A stretch of DNA of 64,000 nt from Streptomyces venezuelae (GCF_008642355.1 NZ_CP029193.1:3000001-3064000); one strand, 5' to 3'. Positions 16,572 through 25,633 are shown, numbered from the stretch's first letter. Numbers and translations: made by a program. Notes: a model not told the origin generated them from the sequence alone.

Positions 16572-17348
16572 ATGCGGGACCGCGAAAGGGAACTGCGGCT
16601 TGCGGACGTCCTGGTGCAGACCGCGGACACCCTGACCGAGGACTTCGACGTCGAGCGCTATCTGGAGTGGCTCGCGGACCGTTGCAAGGAGCTGGTCGGC
16701 GCCCGGGGCGTCGGCGTGATGTACACCGGCGGGGAGGACACGGTCCGCGTCATCCCCTGCGGCGGTGAACGGGAGGCGGTGCGGGGGCTCCTGGAGATCC
16801 AGTACCACGGGGGGCCGTGCGTGGAGAGCTTCGGGACCGGGCAGCCGGTGGCGCCGACGCGGATATGCCCCGAGGGCGCCGGCGCCCGCTGGCCGCACTT
16901 CGCGGAACGGGCGGGCGAGCAGGGCGTCGAGGAGACGTACGCGGTGCCGATCCGGCGGGGCGGCACCATGCTCGGTGTGCTCAACGTCTTTGTGGCGGCG
17001 GGCCGTGGGGAGCAGGGCCCGGAGGACGAGGTGCCGTCCGGACTCGGGCTGCGGATCGCGCAGGCCCTGGCCGATGCCGCGGCCATGGGCCTCCACAACC
17101 ATCGCACCCACTCCGCTTACCGGGTGCTCTCGGAACAGCTTCAGACGGCGCTGGACAGCCGTATTCACGTGGAACAAGCCAAAGGCGTTCTTGCCGAGCG
17201 CTGGCAGACGGGCATGGACGAGGCGTTCGAGGTGCTGCGAAGGTACGCACGCAGAGAACAGCAGGTCATCGACTCTGTGGCCACCCAGGTGATCAAGGGG
17301 AAGATCGACGAGAACGAACTCCGCCCGGGTGGGTCCGCGCCTTCCTGA
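16572..17348 (+). CDS. GAF-ANTAR domain RNA-binding regulator
   Basis: A 258-aa protein with an N-terminal GAF sensor domain (about 10-165, including VGVMYTGGEDTVRVIP and YAVPIRRGGTMLGVLNVF) and a C-terminal ANTAR domain (about 185-245, LQTALDSRIHVEQAKGVLAERWQTGMDEAFEVLRRYAR, broken into helices). ANTAR domains bind tandem RNA hairpins and act as antiterminators. No receiver domain is present, so activation is probably by ligand binding to GAF. It starts at ATG 16572, divergent from cslZ across 157 bases. Confidence 0.9.
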   Translation: MRDRERELRLADVLVQTADTLTEDFDVERYLEWLADRCKELVGARGVGVMYTGGEDTVRVIPCGGEREAVRGLLEIQYHGGPCVESFGTGQPVAPTRICPEGAGARWPHFAERAGEQGVEETYAVPIRRGGTMLGVLNVFVAAGRGEQGPEDEVPSGLGLRIAQALADAAAMGLHNHRTHSAYRVLSEQLQTALDSRIHVEQAKGVLAERWQTGMDEAFEVLRRYARREQQVIDSVATQVIKGKIDENELRPGGSAPS

Positions 17349-17573
17349 GGCAGTGCGTCCCACCTGCGGCCATCACGGAGTGAGAGTGATGCGCGACTTG
17401 GCGTCATTCCGTCGCCACCGCCTCTAGGCCCCCGCGCTCATTCGTTCTACAGTCGATTGCACGGCCCAAGCCCCCGGCCCAGTCGACCGTTCCCCCATTC
17501 GGGAATGGTCCCCGTACCTCCCGCGCCGGCGCCGGGTTTCTCCCGCAGCTCGTGCGCGCGCGGTCGAGGACCA

Positions 17574-17615
17574 GCCCGGTCGGCGGCTCCGGGGGGAGCG
17601 GGCCGCCGACCGGGC
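17574..17615 (-). terminator. Hairpin terminator after the class F sortase gene
   Basis: A perfect 13-bp stem, GCCCGGTCGGCGG (17574-17586) with CCGCCGACCGGGC (17603-17615), 16-nt loop. It lies in the 300-base gap between two convergent genes and can serve both. I see no other feature in that gap. Confidence 0.65.
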
Positions 17616-17648
17616 CGGGTACGGAGTGCGTGTGCGGGCCACCCATGG

Positions 17649-18317
17649 CTACGAGTCGCTCACGCCCGTCAGATAGGCGGAGACGATCACGTTCGCCGTG
17701 TAGGTGCGCGCGTTCTTGTCGAAGGTGCCGCCGCAGGTGATGAGGCGCAGCTCCGCGCGGCCGTCCTCGTGCGGGCCGTACGCCTGCTTCGCGTCGAAGC
17801 GTTCCCGGTCGACGACCTGGACGTCCTCCACCGTGAACTCGGCGGTCCTGCCGTCGGCTCGGGCCACCTCGACCTTCTCGCCGGGGCGCAGGGTGCTGAG
17901 GTCGTAGAAGACGGCGCGTTCGGTCTCGGTGTCGACGTGGCCGACGAAGAGGGCGGCGCCGGGGGCGCCGGGGCGGGTGCCGCCGCCGTACCAGCCGACG
18001 GTGCCGGAGTCGGCGAAGGGCGGCGGGTCTATCGCACCGTCGGCGTCGAGGCCGCGGGCGGTCACGGGGGCCCGTACCTTCAGCGCGGGCACGTCGACGC
18101 GCTCGGGCCGCGCGGGTGCCAACGGTGCGTGCGCGGCCGGAAGTTCGATGCCGAGGGGCCGGCCGACGGCGGCCACGTCGCCCGTGGCGGGTGCGGAGAG
18201 ACCGCCGCGCAGGCCCGTGATGTCGCTGCCCCAGAGGCAGAGGCCGGCCAGGAGGACCGCCCAGGCGAACCCGGTCAGGAGCCGCCCCGAGCCGGAGACG
18301 CGTCGTATGCCGGACAT
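17649..18317 (-). CDS. Class F sortase
   Basis: A 222-aa membrane-bound cysteine transpeptidase. One N-terminal helix (LLTGFAWAVLLAGLCLWG) is followed by the sortase barrel with catalytic His in ALFVGHVDTE and catalytic Cys in the LRLITCGGTFD motif; a conserved Arg lies in the last strand (RTYTANVIVSAYL). The TLxTC box appears here as LITCGG, as usual for class F. It is encoded 16 bases after a secreted protein gene and is probably co-transcribed with it. Class F sortases attach selected surface proteins, but the adjacent gene lacks an LPxTG-like motif. Confidence 0.9.
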   Translation of the reverse strand: MSGIRRVSGSGRLLTGFAWAVLLAGLCLWGSDITGLRGGLSAPATGDVAAVGRPLGIELPAAHAPLAPARPERVDVPALKVRAPVTARGLDADGAIDPPPFADSGTVGWYGGGTRPGAPGAALFVGHVDTETERAVFYDLSTLRPGEKVEVARADGRTAEFTVEDVQVVDRERFDAKQAYGPHEDGRAELRLITCGGTFDKNARTYTANVIVSAYLTGVSDS

Positions 18318-18333
18318 GGTGCCGTCCCTTCCG

Positions 18334-18882
18334 TCACTCGGAGCGGCGCCGGCGGACGCTGCGGAACGCCACCGCGACGGCGGCGACCCCCGCGAGGATC
18401 AGGCCGATCACGGCGTGCCGGGTGCCGGGCCCCGCCTCGTTCGCCTCCGCGCCCGCGACCGTGGTGCTCAGGTGTGCGGTGCCGCCGCCACCGGCCCGTA
18501 CCGGGGAGACCGGTTCGGGGTTGTGCCGCTGGATGCGGACGGTGCCGACGCCCTGGTGCGGGTGGCCGTCGCAGGTGACCGTGACGTCGTGCGTGCCGGA
18601 GATGCCGCGCTTGATCCTTGCGCTGCCGTTGAGCGTGTATGTGTCGCCGTCCCGGCCGGTGAGCTCGGCGTCCCCCTCGAAGGCGCCGGACCCGGCGGTT
18701 CCTGTGGTGCCGCTGCAGCCCGTCACACTCACCTCCACGGTGGCGCCGGGCGCGGTGCTCGCGGGGGTGACGGTGGCCCGTACGGAGCCGTTGTCGTGGG
18801 CCTGGGCCGCGCTCACGGGCAGGACGGCGGCCAGAACGACGGCCACCCCCGCCCCACGGACAGCAAGGGAACATGTACGCAT
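18334..18882 (-). CDS. Secreted, C-terminally anchored protein beside the class F sortase
   Basis: A 182-aa exported protein: signal peptide to about AAQA-HDNG (residue 28), a Thr/Gly-rich Ig-like beta domain with a possible disulphide (VTGCSGTTG with VTCDGHPHQ), then a C-terminal transmembrane helix (VIGLILAGVAAVAVAF) and basic tail SVRRRRSE. There is no LPxTG or LAxTG before the helix, so it looks membrane-embedded rather than sorted. It precedes the sortase in a two-gene operon. I do not recognise a named family; a role as sortase partner or surface protein is inference. Confidence 0.75.
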   Translation of the reverse strand: MRTCSLAVRGAGVAVVLAAVLPVSAAQAHDNGSVRATVTPASTAPGATVEVSVTGCSGTTGTAGSGAFEGDAELTGRDGDTYTLNGSARIKRGISGTHDVTVTCDGHPHQGVGTVRIQRHNPEPVSPVRAGGGGTAHLSTTVAGAEANEAGPGTRHAVIGLILAGVAAVAVAFRSVRRRRSE

Positions 18883-18968
18883 CGTGATGAACCTCCACTA
18901 CGAGGTTCACCCGGCCGGGCCGACTCCGCATCTCGATGCGCGGCGGACAGTCGGCCCAGGCCCCCGTC

Positions 18969-19748
18969 TCAGACCCGTTCGACCAGGTCAGCGATGGAGT
19001 CCACGACGTTCGACGGCCGGAACGGGTGCCGGTCGATGTCGGCGCGGGACGTCAGCCCGGTGAGCACCAGGAACGTCTCCATGCCCGCTTCCAGGCCCGC
19101 GAGGACGTCCGTGTCCATGCGGTCGCCGATCATCGCGCTGGTCTCCGAGTGCGCGCCGATGGCGTTCAGCCCGGTCCGCATCATGAGCGGGTTCGGTTTG
19201 CCCGCGAAGTACGGGTTCTTGCCGGTCGCCTTGGTGATCAGCGCGGCGACGGCGCCGGTGGCGGGCAGCGGGCCCTCGGTGGAGGGGCCGGTCTCGTCGG
19301 GGTTGGTGCAGATGAACCGCGCCCCGCCGTTGATCAGCCGGACGGCCTTGGTCATGGCCTCGAAGGAATACGTGCGGGTCTCGCCGAGGACCACGTAGTC
19401 GGGGTCGTGGTCGGTGAGGACGTACCCGATGTCGTGCAGGGCGGTGGTGAGGCCCGCCTCGCCGATGACGTACGCGGTGCCGCCGGGGCGCTGGTCGTCG
19501 AGGAACTTCGCGGTGGCGAGCGCGGACGTCCAGATGTTCTCGACGGGCACGTCGAGACCCATGCGGTTCAGCCGGGCCTGGAGGTCGCGCGCGGTGTAGA
19601 TGGAGTTGTTCGTCAGGACGAGGAACGGCTTGCCCGACTCGCGCAGCTTCTTGATGAAGGCGTCGGCGCCGGGGATCGGCACTCCCTCGTGGATGAGCAC
19701 GCCGTCCATGTCGGTGAGCCACGATTCGATGGGCTTGCGCTCTGCCAT
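18969..19748 (-). CDS. HAD-IIA (NagD-like) phosphatase
   Basis: A 259-aa HAD-superfamily phosphatase of the NagD/phosphoglycolate-like IIA group. Motif I is WLTDMDGVL (residues 10-18), motif II FLVLTNNS, the C2 cap follows, and motif III/IV is YFAGKPNPLMM and SAMIGDRMDTDVLAG. These enzymes hydrolyse sugar or nucleotide monophosphates in the cytosol. The start is ATG 19748; an upstream TTG/GTG extension is unlikely. It lies 120 bases downstream of the aminophosphonate operon on the same strand, but is probably separate because it is widely conserved alone. Confidence 0.9.
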   Translation of the reverse strand: MAERKPIESWLTDMDGVLIHEGVPIPGADAFIKKLRESGKPFLVLTNNSIYTARDLQARLNRMGLDVPVENIWTSALATAKFLDDQRPGGTAYVIGEAGLTTALHDIGYVLTDHDPDYVVLGETRTYSFEAMTKAVRLINGGARFICTNPDETGPSTEGPLPATGAVAALITKATGKNPYFAGKPNPLMMRTGLNAIGAHSETSAMIGDRMDTDVLAGLEAGMETFLVLTGLTSRADIDRHPFRPSNVVDSIADLVERV

Positions 19749-19871
19749 GCGGTGCACTCCTGCGGTGTACGAGGTGGCTGGGGCGCCGGGACAGCGCTGT
19801 GCCGACGCCCACAGCCTAATCAAGCCTCGCTGATCTTGACCCCGTCGATCGTCCGGTACCGGTCGCGGCCG

Positions 19872-20948
19872 TCAGCTGCCGGTCGCCGACTTCCAGTCCT
19901 CCACGTACGAGCGGAGGTTCTTCGAGACGTCCGCCCAGTCCGGTTCGAAGATCTCCACACCGTCGATGATTTTTTCGAGGGCGATGGCGTTGGCGTCGGT
20001 GGCCTTGATGTCCTTGCGGGCCGGGAACCCGCCGCCGACCTCGCTGACCTGCCGCTGCGCCTCGCGCCCGAGCAGGAAGTCGAGGAACTTCTTGGCGTTG
20101 GCGCTGTGCGGGGCCTTGGTGACGAGCCCGGCCGCGTAGGGCAGCGCGAAGGTGGTGGGCTTGTCGGGGTTCTCGGCGGTCGCCGGGAACCAGATGCCGA
20201 GGTTCGGCATGTCCTTGGACTGCGCGTAGTTCATCTGGACATCGCCGTTGGCGGCGAGCAGTTCGCCCTTGTCGACCTTGGGGGCGAGCTTGCCGGTGGA
20301 GGCGGAAGGACCGACGTTGTTGGTCTGCAGCTTCTTCAGGTACTCCATCGCCGGCTCCTCGCCGCCGAAGTCGTGCATCGCCTTGATGAGCACGGCGGTG
20401 CCGTCGCCCGCGACACCGGGTGTGGAGTACTGCACCTTGTTCTTGTACGAGCCGTCGGTGAGGTCCTCCCACGTCTTGGGGGCCTTGCCGCCGCTCAGCT
20501 CCTTCTTGTTGTAGATGAACCCGAAGTAATTGTTGACGACGGAGGTCCACTTGCCGTCGGCGTCCTTGTCGGCGCCGTCGACCTGGTCGGCACCCTTGGG
20601 CTCGTACGCCTGCAGAAGCCCCCGCTCGTCGGCCTGCTGGATGAAGGGCGGCAGCGTGATGAGCACGTCGGCCTGGGTGTTGGACTTCTCGCGGACGGCG
20701 CGCTGCACCATCTCGCCGGAGCCGCCCTCCACGTAGTTGACCTTGATGCCGGTCTTGTTCTCGAAGTCCTTGAAGACACGGTCGTACCAGCCGTCCCCGT
20801 TCTCGCCCTTGAGGCCGTCGGCGCTGTAGACGGTGACGACCTTGTCGTCGGACGCGGCGGAGCTGCCGCCGCACGCGGTGAGGGCTGCGGTGAGGACGAG
20901 GGCGCCGGTGACGGCGGCGACCGTGCGGAGGTGCGTGACGCGGGACAT
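19872..20948 (-). CDS. 2-Aminoethylphosphonate-type ABC substrate-binding lipoprotein
   Basis: A 358-aa periplasmic-type binding protein of the Fe3+/AEP cluster. Signal peptide with lipobox LTAC at Cys27; then KVVTVYSADGL, the two-lobe fold with WTSVVNNYFGFIYNKK and GDVQMNYAQSKDMPNLG. The last gene of a minus-strand operon with two permeases, an ATPase, a phosphonatase-like hydrolase and a TIGR03364-like oxidase, which together point to an aminophosphonate rather than iron as ligand. It sits 29 bases after the second permease. Confidence 0.9.
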   Translation of the reverse strand: MSRVTHLRTVAAVTGALVLTAALTACGGSSAASDDKVVTVYSADGLKGENGDGWYDRVFKDFENKTGIKVNYVEGGSGEMVQRAVREKSNTQADVLITLPPFIQQADERGLLQAYEPKGADQVDGADKDADGKWTSVVNNYFGFIYNKKELSGGKAPKTWEDLTDGSYKNKVQYSTPGVAGDGTAVLIKAMHDFGGEEPAMEYLKKLQTNNVGPSASTGKLAPKVDKGELLAANGDVQMNYAQSKDMPNLGIWFPATAENPDKPTTFALPYAAGLVTKAPHSANAKKFLDFLLGREAQRQVSEVGGGFPARKDIKATDANAIALEKIIDGVEIFEPDWADVSKNLRSYVEDWKSATGS

Positions 20949-20977
20949 GACGTGGGGTGCTCCTTGAAGAAGGGGAG

Positions 20978-21775
20978 TCATCGGTAGGAGGCGCGGGTCC
21001 GGATGCGGGAGACGGCCAGGAGGACGAGCAGCGTGGCCGCCATCAGGACCACCGCGACGGCGGCGCCGGTGAAGGTGGAGCCGCGGTCGGTGGCCGCGTA
21101 GATGCGCACGGGCAGCGGCATCCAGTCCGGCGGGTAGAGCATCATCGTGGCGCTCAACTCGCCCATGGACAGGGCGAAGCAGAGCCCGGCCGCCGCGTTC
21201 AGGGACGGCAGCAGGAGGGGCAGTCTCACCTTCCACAGGACGTACGAGGGACGGGCGCCGAGTGACGCGGCGGCCTGTTCGTACACCGGGTCGAGGCGCG
21301 CGATCGCGGCCGAGACCGACTGGTGGGCGAAGGCGGTGACGAGGAGGGCGTGGGCGAGGATCACGATCCACCGCGTGCCGTTGAGGATCATCGGCGGTCG
21401 GGAGAACGCGACGAGGACGGCGAGCCCGACGACCACGGACGGCACGGCGACGGGCAGCACGAACAGGGCGTCCACGAACCTCCTGCCGCCCCGCTTCAGG
21501 GAGGCGGCGGCGAGCGCGGCCCAGGTCCCCACGGCGAGCGCGAGGAGGCTGGCGGCGCATGCGGTGACGAGGCTGGTGGTCAGGGCTTGCAGGGACTCGC
21601 CTCGGGTCGCCGACGCGTAGTGCTCGCCGGTGAACCCGGACGGGAAGGCACCGGACCAGTGTTCGGCGAACGACGCCATCAGGATCACGAGCAGCGGCAG
21701 CGCGAACAGCGGCAGGAAGAGCACGAGGAACAGGACCCAGGTGGCCCACTTCACCTTGCGGCTATGCACCAACAC
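20978..21775 (-). CDS. Aminophosphonate ABC transporter permease 2
   Basis: A 265-aa inner-membrane permease with about six helices and the EAA loop YEQAAASLGARPSYVLWKVRLP that docks with the ATPase. It belongs to the ThiP/PotB-PotC-like binding-protein-dependent permeases. Its ATG lies 14 bases inside the end of the first permease gene, which indicates coupled synthesis of the heterodimer. Confidence 0.92.
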   Translation of the reverse strand: MLVHSRKVKWATWVLFLVLFLPLFALPLLVILMASFAEHWSGAFPSGFTGEHYASATRGESLQALTTSLVTACAASLLALAVGTWAALAAASLKRGGRRFVDALFVLPVAVPSVVVGLAVLVAFSRPPMILNGTRWIVILAHALLVTAFAHQSVSAAIARLDPVYEQAAASLGARPSYVLWKVRLPLLLPSLNAAAGLCFALSMGELSATMMLYPPDWMPLPVRIYAATDRGSTFTGAAVAVVLMAATLLVLLAVSRIRTRASYR

Positions 21776-22727
21776 GACGGCTCACCACCCGGTACAGGCC
21801 GTAGAGGCCCACGGAGATCGCGATGTTGACGACGGCGACGACGCAGGCCGCCGGATAGTCGGATTCGAGGATCGCCTTGCTGTACACGAGCATCGGGAGG
21901 GTCGTGACCCCTTTCGCCCCCGTGAAGAGGACGATCCCGAACTCGTTCAGGCACATGACGAGGACGAGGCTGCCGCCCGCGGCGAGCGCGGGCAGCGCCT
22001 CGGGCAGGATGACGCGCCGCACGATGCGGGCGGGCCGGGCACCGAGGCTGGATGCGACCTCGATCTGCGCGGTGTCGATCTGCGAGAACGCGGCGAGCAG
22101 GGGCCGCATCACGAAGGGCGTGAAGTACGTGATCTCCGCGAGCAGCACGCCCCACGGGGTCGTCAGGAACTGGAACGGGCCCTCGGCGGCGCCCGTCGTG
22201 TCCGTCCACACGCCGTTGGCCATGCCCTTCGTCCCGTAGACGAAGAGGAGGGCGAGCGTGATCAGGAAGGACGGAAAGGAGAGGAAGACGTCGATGAACC
22301 TGGCCACGGCCTTCCCCCCGGGAAACGGCACGAAGGCGATGACCAGCGCGAGCACGAACCCGAGCACGAGACACCCGACGGTGGCCCCCACCGCCAGCCA
22401 CACGGTGGTCCCGAGCGCCTCCCGAAACGCCTCGGAGCCGAAGACGTCGGAGTAGGGCTGAAGGGAGGTCCCCCCGGTGTCGGGCTGCACGGACTGCTGG
22501 ACGACGAGGAAGAGCGGGTAGAGGAAGAAGACCCCGAGGAGGGCGACGGGGGGAAGGGCCCACACGAACGCGGGCAGCCTCCGCAGTCGCCGCTCCCGCT
22601 GTGGGCAGGCGTTCCGCACGGCGATGGGGGTCCCCCCTGCTCGAGCGGAGTCGAGAGCTCGGGGGAGGGTGGGCACACCCCCCGGTGCCGGGTCACCTGC
22701 ACCGGGGCGTTCGGTGGGACTAGCCAT
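21762..22727 (-). CDS. Aminophosphonate ABC transporter permease 1
   Basis: A 321-aa permease: about six helices, with EAA loop EVASSLGARPARIVRRVILP. The first 40 or so residues are unusual: they are encoded partly by a palindromic repeat (22625-22669) that recurs in Streptomyces genomes. The core domain starts near FVWALPPVALLGVFFLYPLF. The annotated start ATG 22727 overlaps the ATPase gene by 8 bases; a later start would shorten the odd N-terminus. Family firm; the N-terminus less so. Confidence 0.9.
   Translation of the reverse strand: MASPTERPGAGDPAPGGVPTLPRALDSARAGGTPIAVRNACPQRERRLRRLPAFVWALPPVALLGVFFLYPLFLVVQQSVQPDTGGTSLQPYSDVFGSEAFREALGTTVWLAVGATVGCLVLGFVLALVIAFVPFPGGKAVARFIDVFLSFPSFLITLALLFVYGTKGMANGVWTDTTGAAEGPFQFLTTPWGVLLAEITYFTPFVMRPLLAAFSQIDTAQIEVASSLGARPARIVRRVILPEALPALAAGGSLVLVMCLNEFGIVLFTGAKGVTTLPMLVYSKAILESDYPAACVVAVVNIAISVGLYGLYRVVSRRVGA
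22625..22669. repeat. Palindromic repeat of the widespread Streptomyces type, inside a coding region
   Basis: The stretch has inverted outer arms (GGGGGTCCCCCC ... CTCGGGGGAGG) around CTCGAGCGGAGTCGAGAG. I recall near-identical copies scattered through Streptomyces chromosomes, usually between genes. Here it is in frame within the N-terminal codons of the permease gene. Confidence 0.6.
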
Positions 22728-23772
22728 CGGTCACCCCTCCGGCCAGGAGCACCGCGTCTTCGGCGGCGAAGTGCAACGTGACCACGTCACCGACGGCGGG
22801 CGGTTCACGGAGTTCCCGCAGGTCCGCCTTGACCCGCTCCCCGGCGACCTCGACGTACACCCGGTGCGTGGCGCCCCGCCACTGCACCTCGACGACCCGC
22901 CCGGTCAGGGCATTGGGCCCGTCCCCGAGCCCCACCAGGTGGGGCCGCACGCACAGCGTGGCCGTCACCCCGGCGGCCACGCCCCCCGTGTCGACCTTCA
23001 GCTCGGTGTCGCCGAGGAACACCCCGTCCGCCCCCACCGTCACCGCGAGGAGGTTCGCGTTGCCGACGAACGACGCGGTGAACTCCGTACGGGGTGCCCG
23101 GTACAGCTCCTGCGGCGTCCCGCAGTCCCGGAGCCGCGCCCGGTCCATGACGGCGATGCGGTCGGCGAGGGTGAGCGCCTCGACCTGGTCGTGCGTGACG
23201 TACAGGATCGACACGTCCGGCAACTCGCGGTGCAGACGGGCCAGTTCACCCAGCATTCCCGACCGCAGCTGCGCGTCGAGCGCGGACAGCGGCTCGTCGA
23301 GCAGGAGCACGTCGGGCCGGATGGCGAGCGCCCGCGCGATGGCGACGCGCTGCTGCTGACCGCCGGAGAGCTCGCGCGGGTACCGCTTGGCGTACGAGGC
23401 CATGCCGACCATGCCGAGCGCTTCGGCGACGCGTACTCCGATGTCCCCCTTGGCCGCCTTCCGCGCCTTCAGACCGAACGCCACGTTGTCCTCGACCCGC
23501 ATGTGCGGGAAGAGGGCGTACTGCTGGACGACCATCCCGATGCCCCGCTGGTGCGGCGGCAGGTCCGTGACGTCGCGGTCCCCGAGGAACACCCGCCCGG
23601 ACACGGGCCGCACGAACCCCGCGACGGCCCGCAGCGCCGTGGTCTTGCCGGACCCCGACGGCCCGAGCAGGGCCATGACCTCGCCGGGCTCGACGGTCAG
23701 GTCGAGGGAGTCGAGGACAGTGGTCCCGTCGTACGCGACGCAGACCCGGTCGAAACGGATGCCGCTGCCCAT
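22720..23772 (-). CDS. Aminophosphonate ABC transporter ATP-binding protein
   Basis: A 350-aa ATPase: Walker A LLGPSGSGKTTALRAVAGF (broken after 19 residues), signature ELSGGQQQRVAIARALA, Walker B VLLLDEPLSALD, H-loop ILYVTHDQVEAL, and a C-terminal TOBE-type domain (CVRPHLVGLG, VEVQWRGATHRVYVEV). This MalK/PotA-like layout is normal for AEP importers. ATG 23772 overlaps the stop of the hydrolase gene by one base (TGATG). Confidence 0.93.
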   Translation of the reverse strand: MGSGIRFDRVCVAYDGTTVLDSLDLTVEPGEVMALLGPSGSGKTTALRAVAGFVRPVSGRVFLGDRDVTDLPPHQRGIGMVVQQYALFPHMRVEDNVAFGLKARKAAKGDIGVRVAEALGMVGMASYAKRYPRELSGGQQQRVAIARALAIRPDVLLLDEPLSALDAQLRSGMLGELARLHRELPDVSILYVTHDQVEALTLADRIAVMDRARLRDCGTPQELYRAPRTEFTASFVGNANLLAVTVGADGVFLGDTELKVDTGGVAAGVTATLCVRPHLVGLGDGPNALTGRVVEVQWRGATHRVYVEVAGERVKADLRELREPPAVGDVVTLHFAAEDAVLLAGGVTDG

Positions 23773-24491
23773 CAGCCGACGCCCCGGAGCAGGGCGGGCA
23801 GTTCGGCGACGGAGCCGAGTACGTGGGTCGCGCCGGCCTCGCGCAGCGCGGCGTCCCCGTGCGCGCCCGTCAGCACCCCGGCGACGACCGACGCGCCCGC
23901 GCGTACGCCGCTGAGCATGTCGTAGGCCGTGTCGCCCGCGACGGCGACGTCCCGCACGCCGTCCGCGGCGCCGGTCCGCAGGAAGGCGGCGAGCACCATG
24001 TCGGGGTAGGGGCGCCCGCGCCCGCCCGCGTCGGCGGGGCACAGGGTGAGGCCGACCAGGTCCCGCCACCCGAGCGCGTCGAGGATGGCGTCCTGTGTGA
24101 CGCGGGCGAACCCCGTGGTGAGGACGACGGTGCGGCCGTCGTCCGCGAGCTCCTCGATGGCCTCGCGTGCGCCGGGGACGGGTGCGATGCGGCCCCCGTC
24201 GACGAGCGTCCCGTACGCCTTCTCGAAGGCGACGTTGGCCTGCTGCGCGCGCCTCTCCTCGCCGAACAGGTGCCGGAAGACGGAGATCTTGGACTCGCCC
24301 ATGGTGGCGCGGACGTACTCCAGCTTCGCCGCGTGGTCGGCGGAGTCGGGCTCGACGCCGAGTTCGCGCGCGGCGGCGGCGAAGGCCTGCTCGACGAGGC
24401 CTCCGTCGGCGACGGTGGTGCCGGCCATGTCGAGCACGACGAGCCCGATACGACCGGCGTCCACGGCAGGTGCGTCGGCAGGTGCGTTCAT
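23772..24491 (-). CDS. Phosphonatase-like HAD hydrolase (TIGR03351-like)
   Basis: A 239-aa HAD hydrolase with motif I LVVLDMAGTTVADGG, motif II VLTTGFARVTQDAILD and motif III/IV RPYPDMVLAAF and DVAVAGDTAYDMLSG. The DMAGTT form is that of phosphonoacetaldehyde hydrolase-like proteins, which cleave a C-P bond. The Schiff-base cap Lys of true PhnX should be sought in GESKISVFRHLF. ATG 24491 has a GGGAG site; ATG 24515 is possible and would overlap the oxidase gene. It probably cleaves the aldehyde formed by the neighbouring oxidase. Confidence 0.87.
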   Translation of the reverse strand: MNAPADAPAVDAGRIGLVVLDMAGTTVADGGLVEQAFAAAARELGVEPDSADHAAKLEYVRATMGESKISVFRHLFGEERRAQQANVAFEKAYGTLVDGGRIAPVPGAREAIEELADDGRTVVLTTGFARVTQDAILDALGWRDLVGLTLCPADAGGRGRPYPDMVLAAFLRTGAADGVRDVAVAGDTAYDMLSGVRAGASVVAGVLTGAHGDAALREAGATHVLGSVAELPALLRGVG

Positions 24492-24508
24492 GCTGTTCGT
24501 CAACTCCC

Positions 24509-25633
24509 TCACCATCCCAGTTCGTCGGCGGTCCGCTCGGCGATGGCGGGCGAGCAGGTCATGCCGCGCCCGCCGGGCCCGGTGACCAGCCACACGCCGT
24601 CGCGCACCTGCTGCCGGTGCACGACACGGCTCGTGTCGACGCACTGCGCGTACACCCCGGCCCAGCGCCGCCTGATCTTCGGCAGCGGACGGCCGAGGAA
24701 GCCCTCGACGACCTCGGTGAGGTGGTCGTAGGGGTCCTCGACGGTGTCGAAGGCGAAGGGGTGCTCGTACTCGTGGGTGTCGCCGATGGTCAGGCCGCCG
24801 TCCTGGCGCTGCACCATGAGCAGCTGCATCTTGTGCGCGGCGGCGGTCGGCGCCTGCTCCTGCGCCGAGTTGAGCGCGTCCAGAGCCGCCGACTTGTACG
24901 CCGGGTAGTAGCGGAAGCTGTCCGCGTCGGCGACGGAGGTGGTGAGCGGTTCGCCGAGGGGCTCGGTCTGCATCATCTGCAGGCGTACGCGGCGCACGGG
25001 CAGGTCGGGTCCCGCGAGCTCGCGGACGAGGCCGCCGAGCCAGGCGCCGGTGGCGAGGACGACGGCGTCACCGGTGTGCACGTCGCCGTGGTCGTCGCGC
25101 ACGGCGTTCTCGCCGACGACGTCGCGGACCTCACGGCCGGGCAGGAAGGTGTAGCGGGGCGATGCCGACAGTGCCGCCCTGAGCCGCAGTTGGGCGGTGC
25201 GGGGCTCGACGGCCGCGTCCCGTTCGCACCACAGGGCGGCGCTGAACCCGCCGCGCAGGGCCGGGTTGAGGGCCCGTGCCTCGTCGGCGGTGAGCAGCTT
25301 GTACCCGCGGGCGGCGGCGTCCGGACGGGCGAGGGCGGCCTCGGCGACGGCGTGCTCGCGGTCGTTGCGGACGAGGGTGAGGGAGCCGTTGGCCCGGAAG
25401 CCGAGGCCCGGGACGCGGGCGCCGATCTCCTCCCACAGCTCGCGGGCGCGCAGGGCGGTGTCGAGCTCTTCGCCGCCCGCCCGGCCGCTCACCCATATCT
25501 GCCCGAAGTTGCGCAGCGACGCGCCCCGGGCCTCGCTCTCCCGCTCGATCTGTACGACCTCGTGGCCGCGGTCCAGTGCGTGCCAGGCGTGCATGGTTCC
25601 CACCACGCCGGCTCCTACGACGATGACTCTCAC
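24509..25633 (-). CDS. FAD-dependent aminophosphonate oxidoreductase (TIGR03364-like)
   Basis: A 374-aa flavoprotein of the DAO family. The N-terminal dinucleotide fold VRVIVVGAGVVGTMHAWHAL starts at GTG 25633; later come FGQIWVSGRAGGEE, the VVLATGAWLG segment, and the C-terminal TGPGGRGMTCSPAIAERTADE flavin-binding end. I recall this clade being defined by its link with phosphonatase-like hydrolases and proposed to deaminate or demethylate an aminophosphonate other than AEP itself. No PhnW transaminase is present here, so this enzyme should provide the aldehyde for the next gene. First structural gene of the operon. Confidence 0.88.
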   Translation of the reverse strand: MRVIVVGAGVVGTMHAWHALDRGHEVVQIERESEARGASLRNFGQIWVSGRAGGEELDTALRARELWEEIGARVPGLGFRANGSLTLVRNDREHAVAEAALARPDAAARGYKLLTADEARALNPALRGGFSAALWCERDAAVEPRTAQLRLRAALSASPRYTFLPGREVRDVVGENAVRDDHGDVHTGDAVVLATGAWLGGLVRELAGPDLPVRRVRLQMMQTEPLGEPLTTSVADADSFRYYPAYKSAALDALNSAQEQAPTAAAHKMQLLMVQRQDGGLTIGDTHEYEHPFAFDTVEDPYDHLTEVVEGFLGRPLPKIRRRWAGVYAQCVDTSRVVHRQQVRDGVWLVTGPGGRGMTCSPAIAERTADELGW

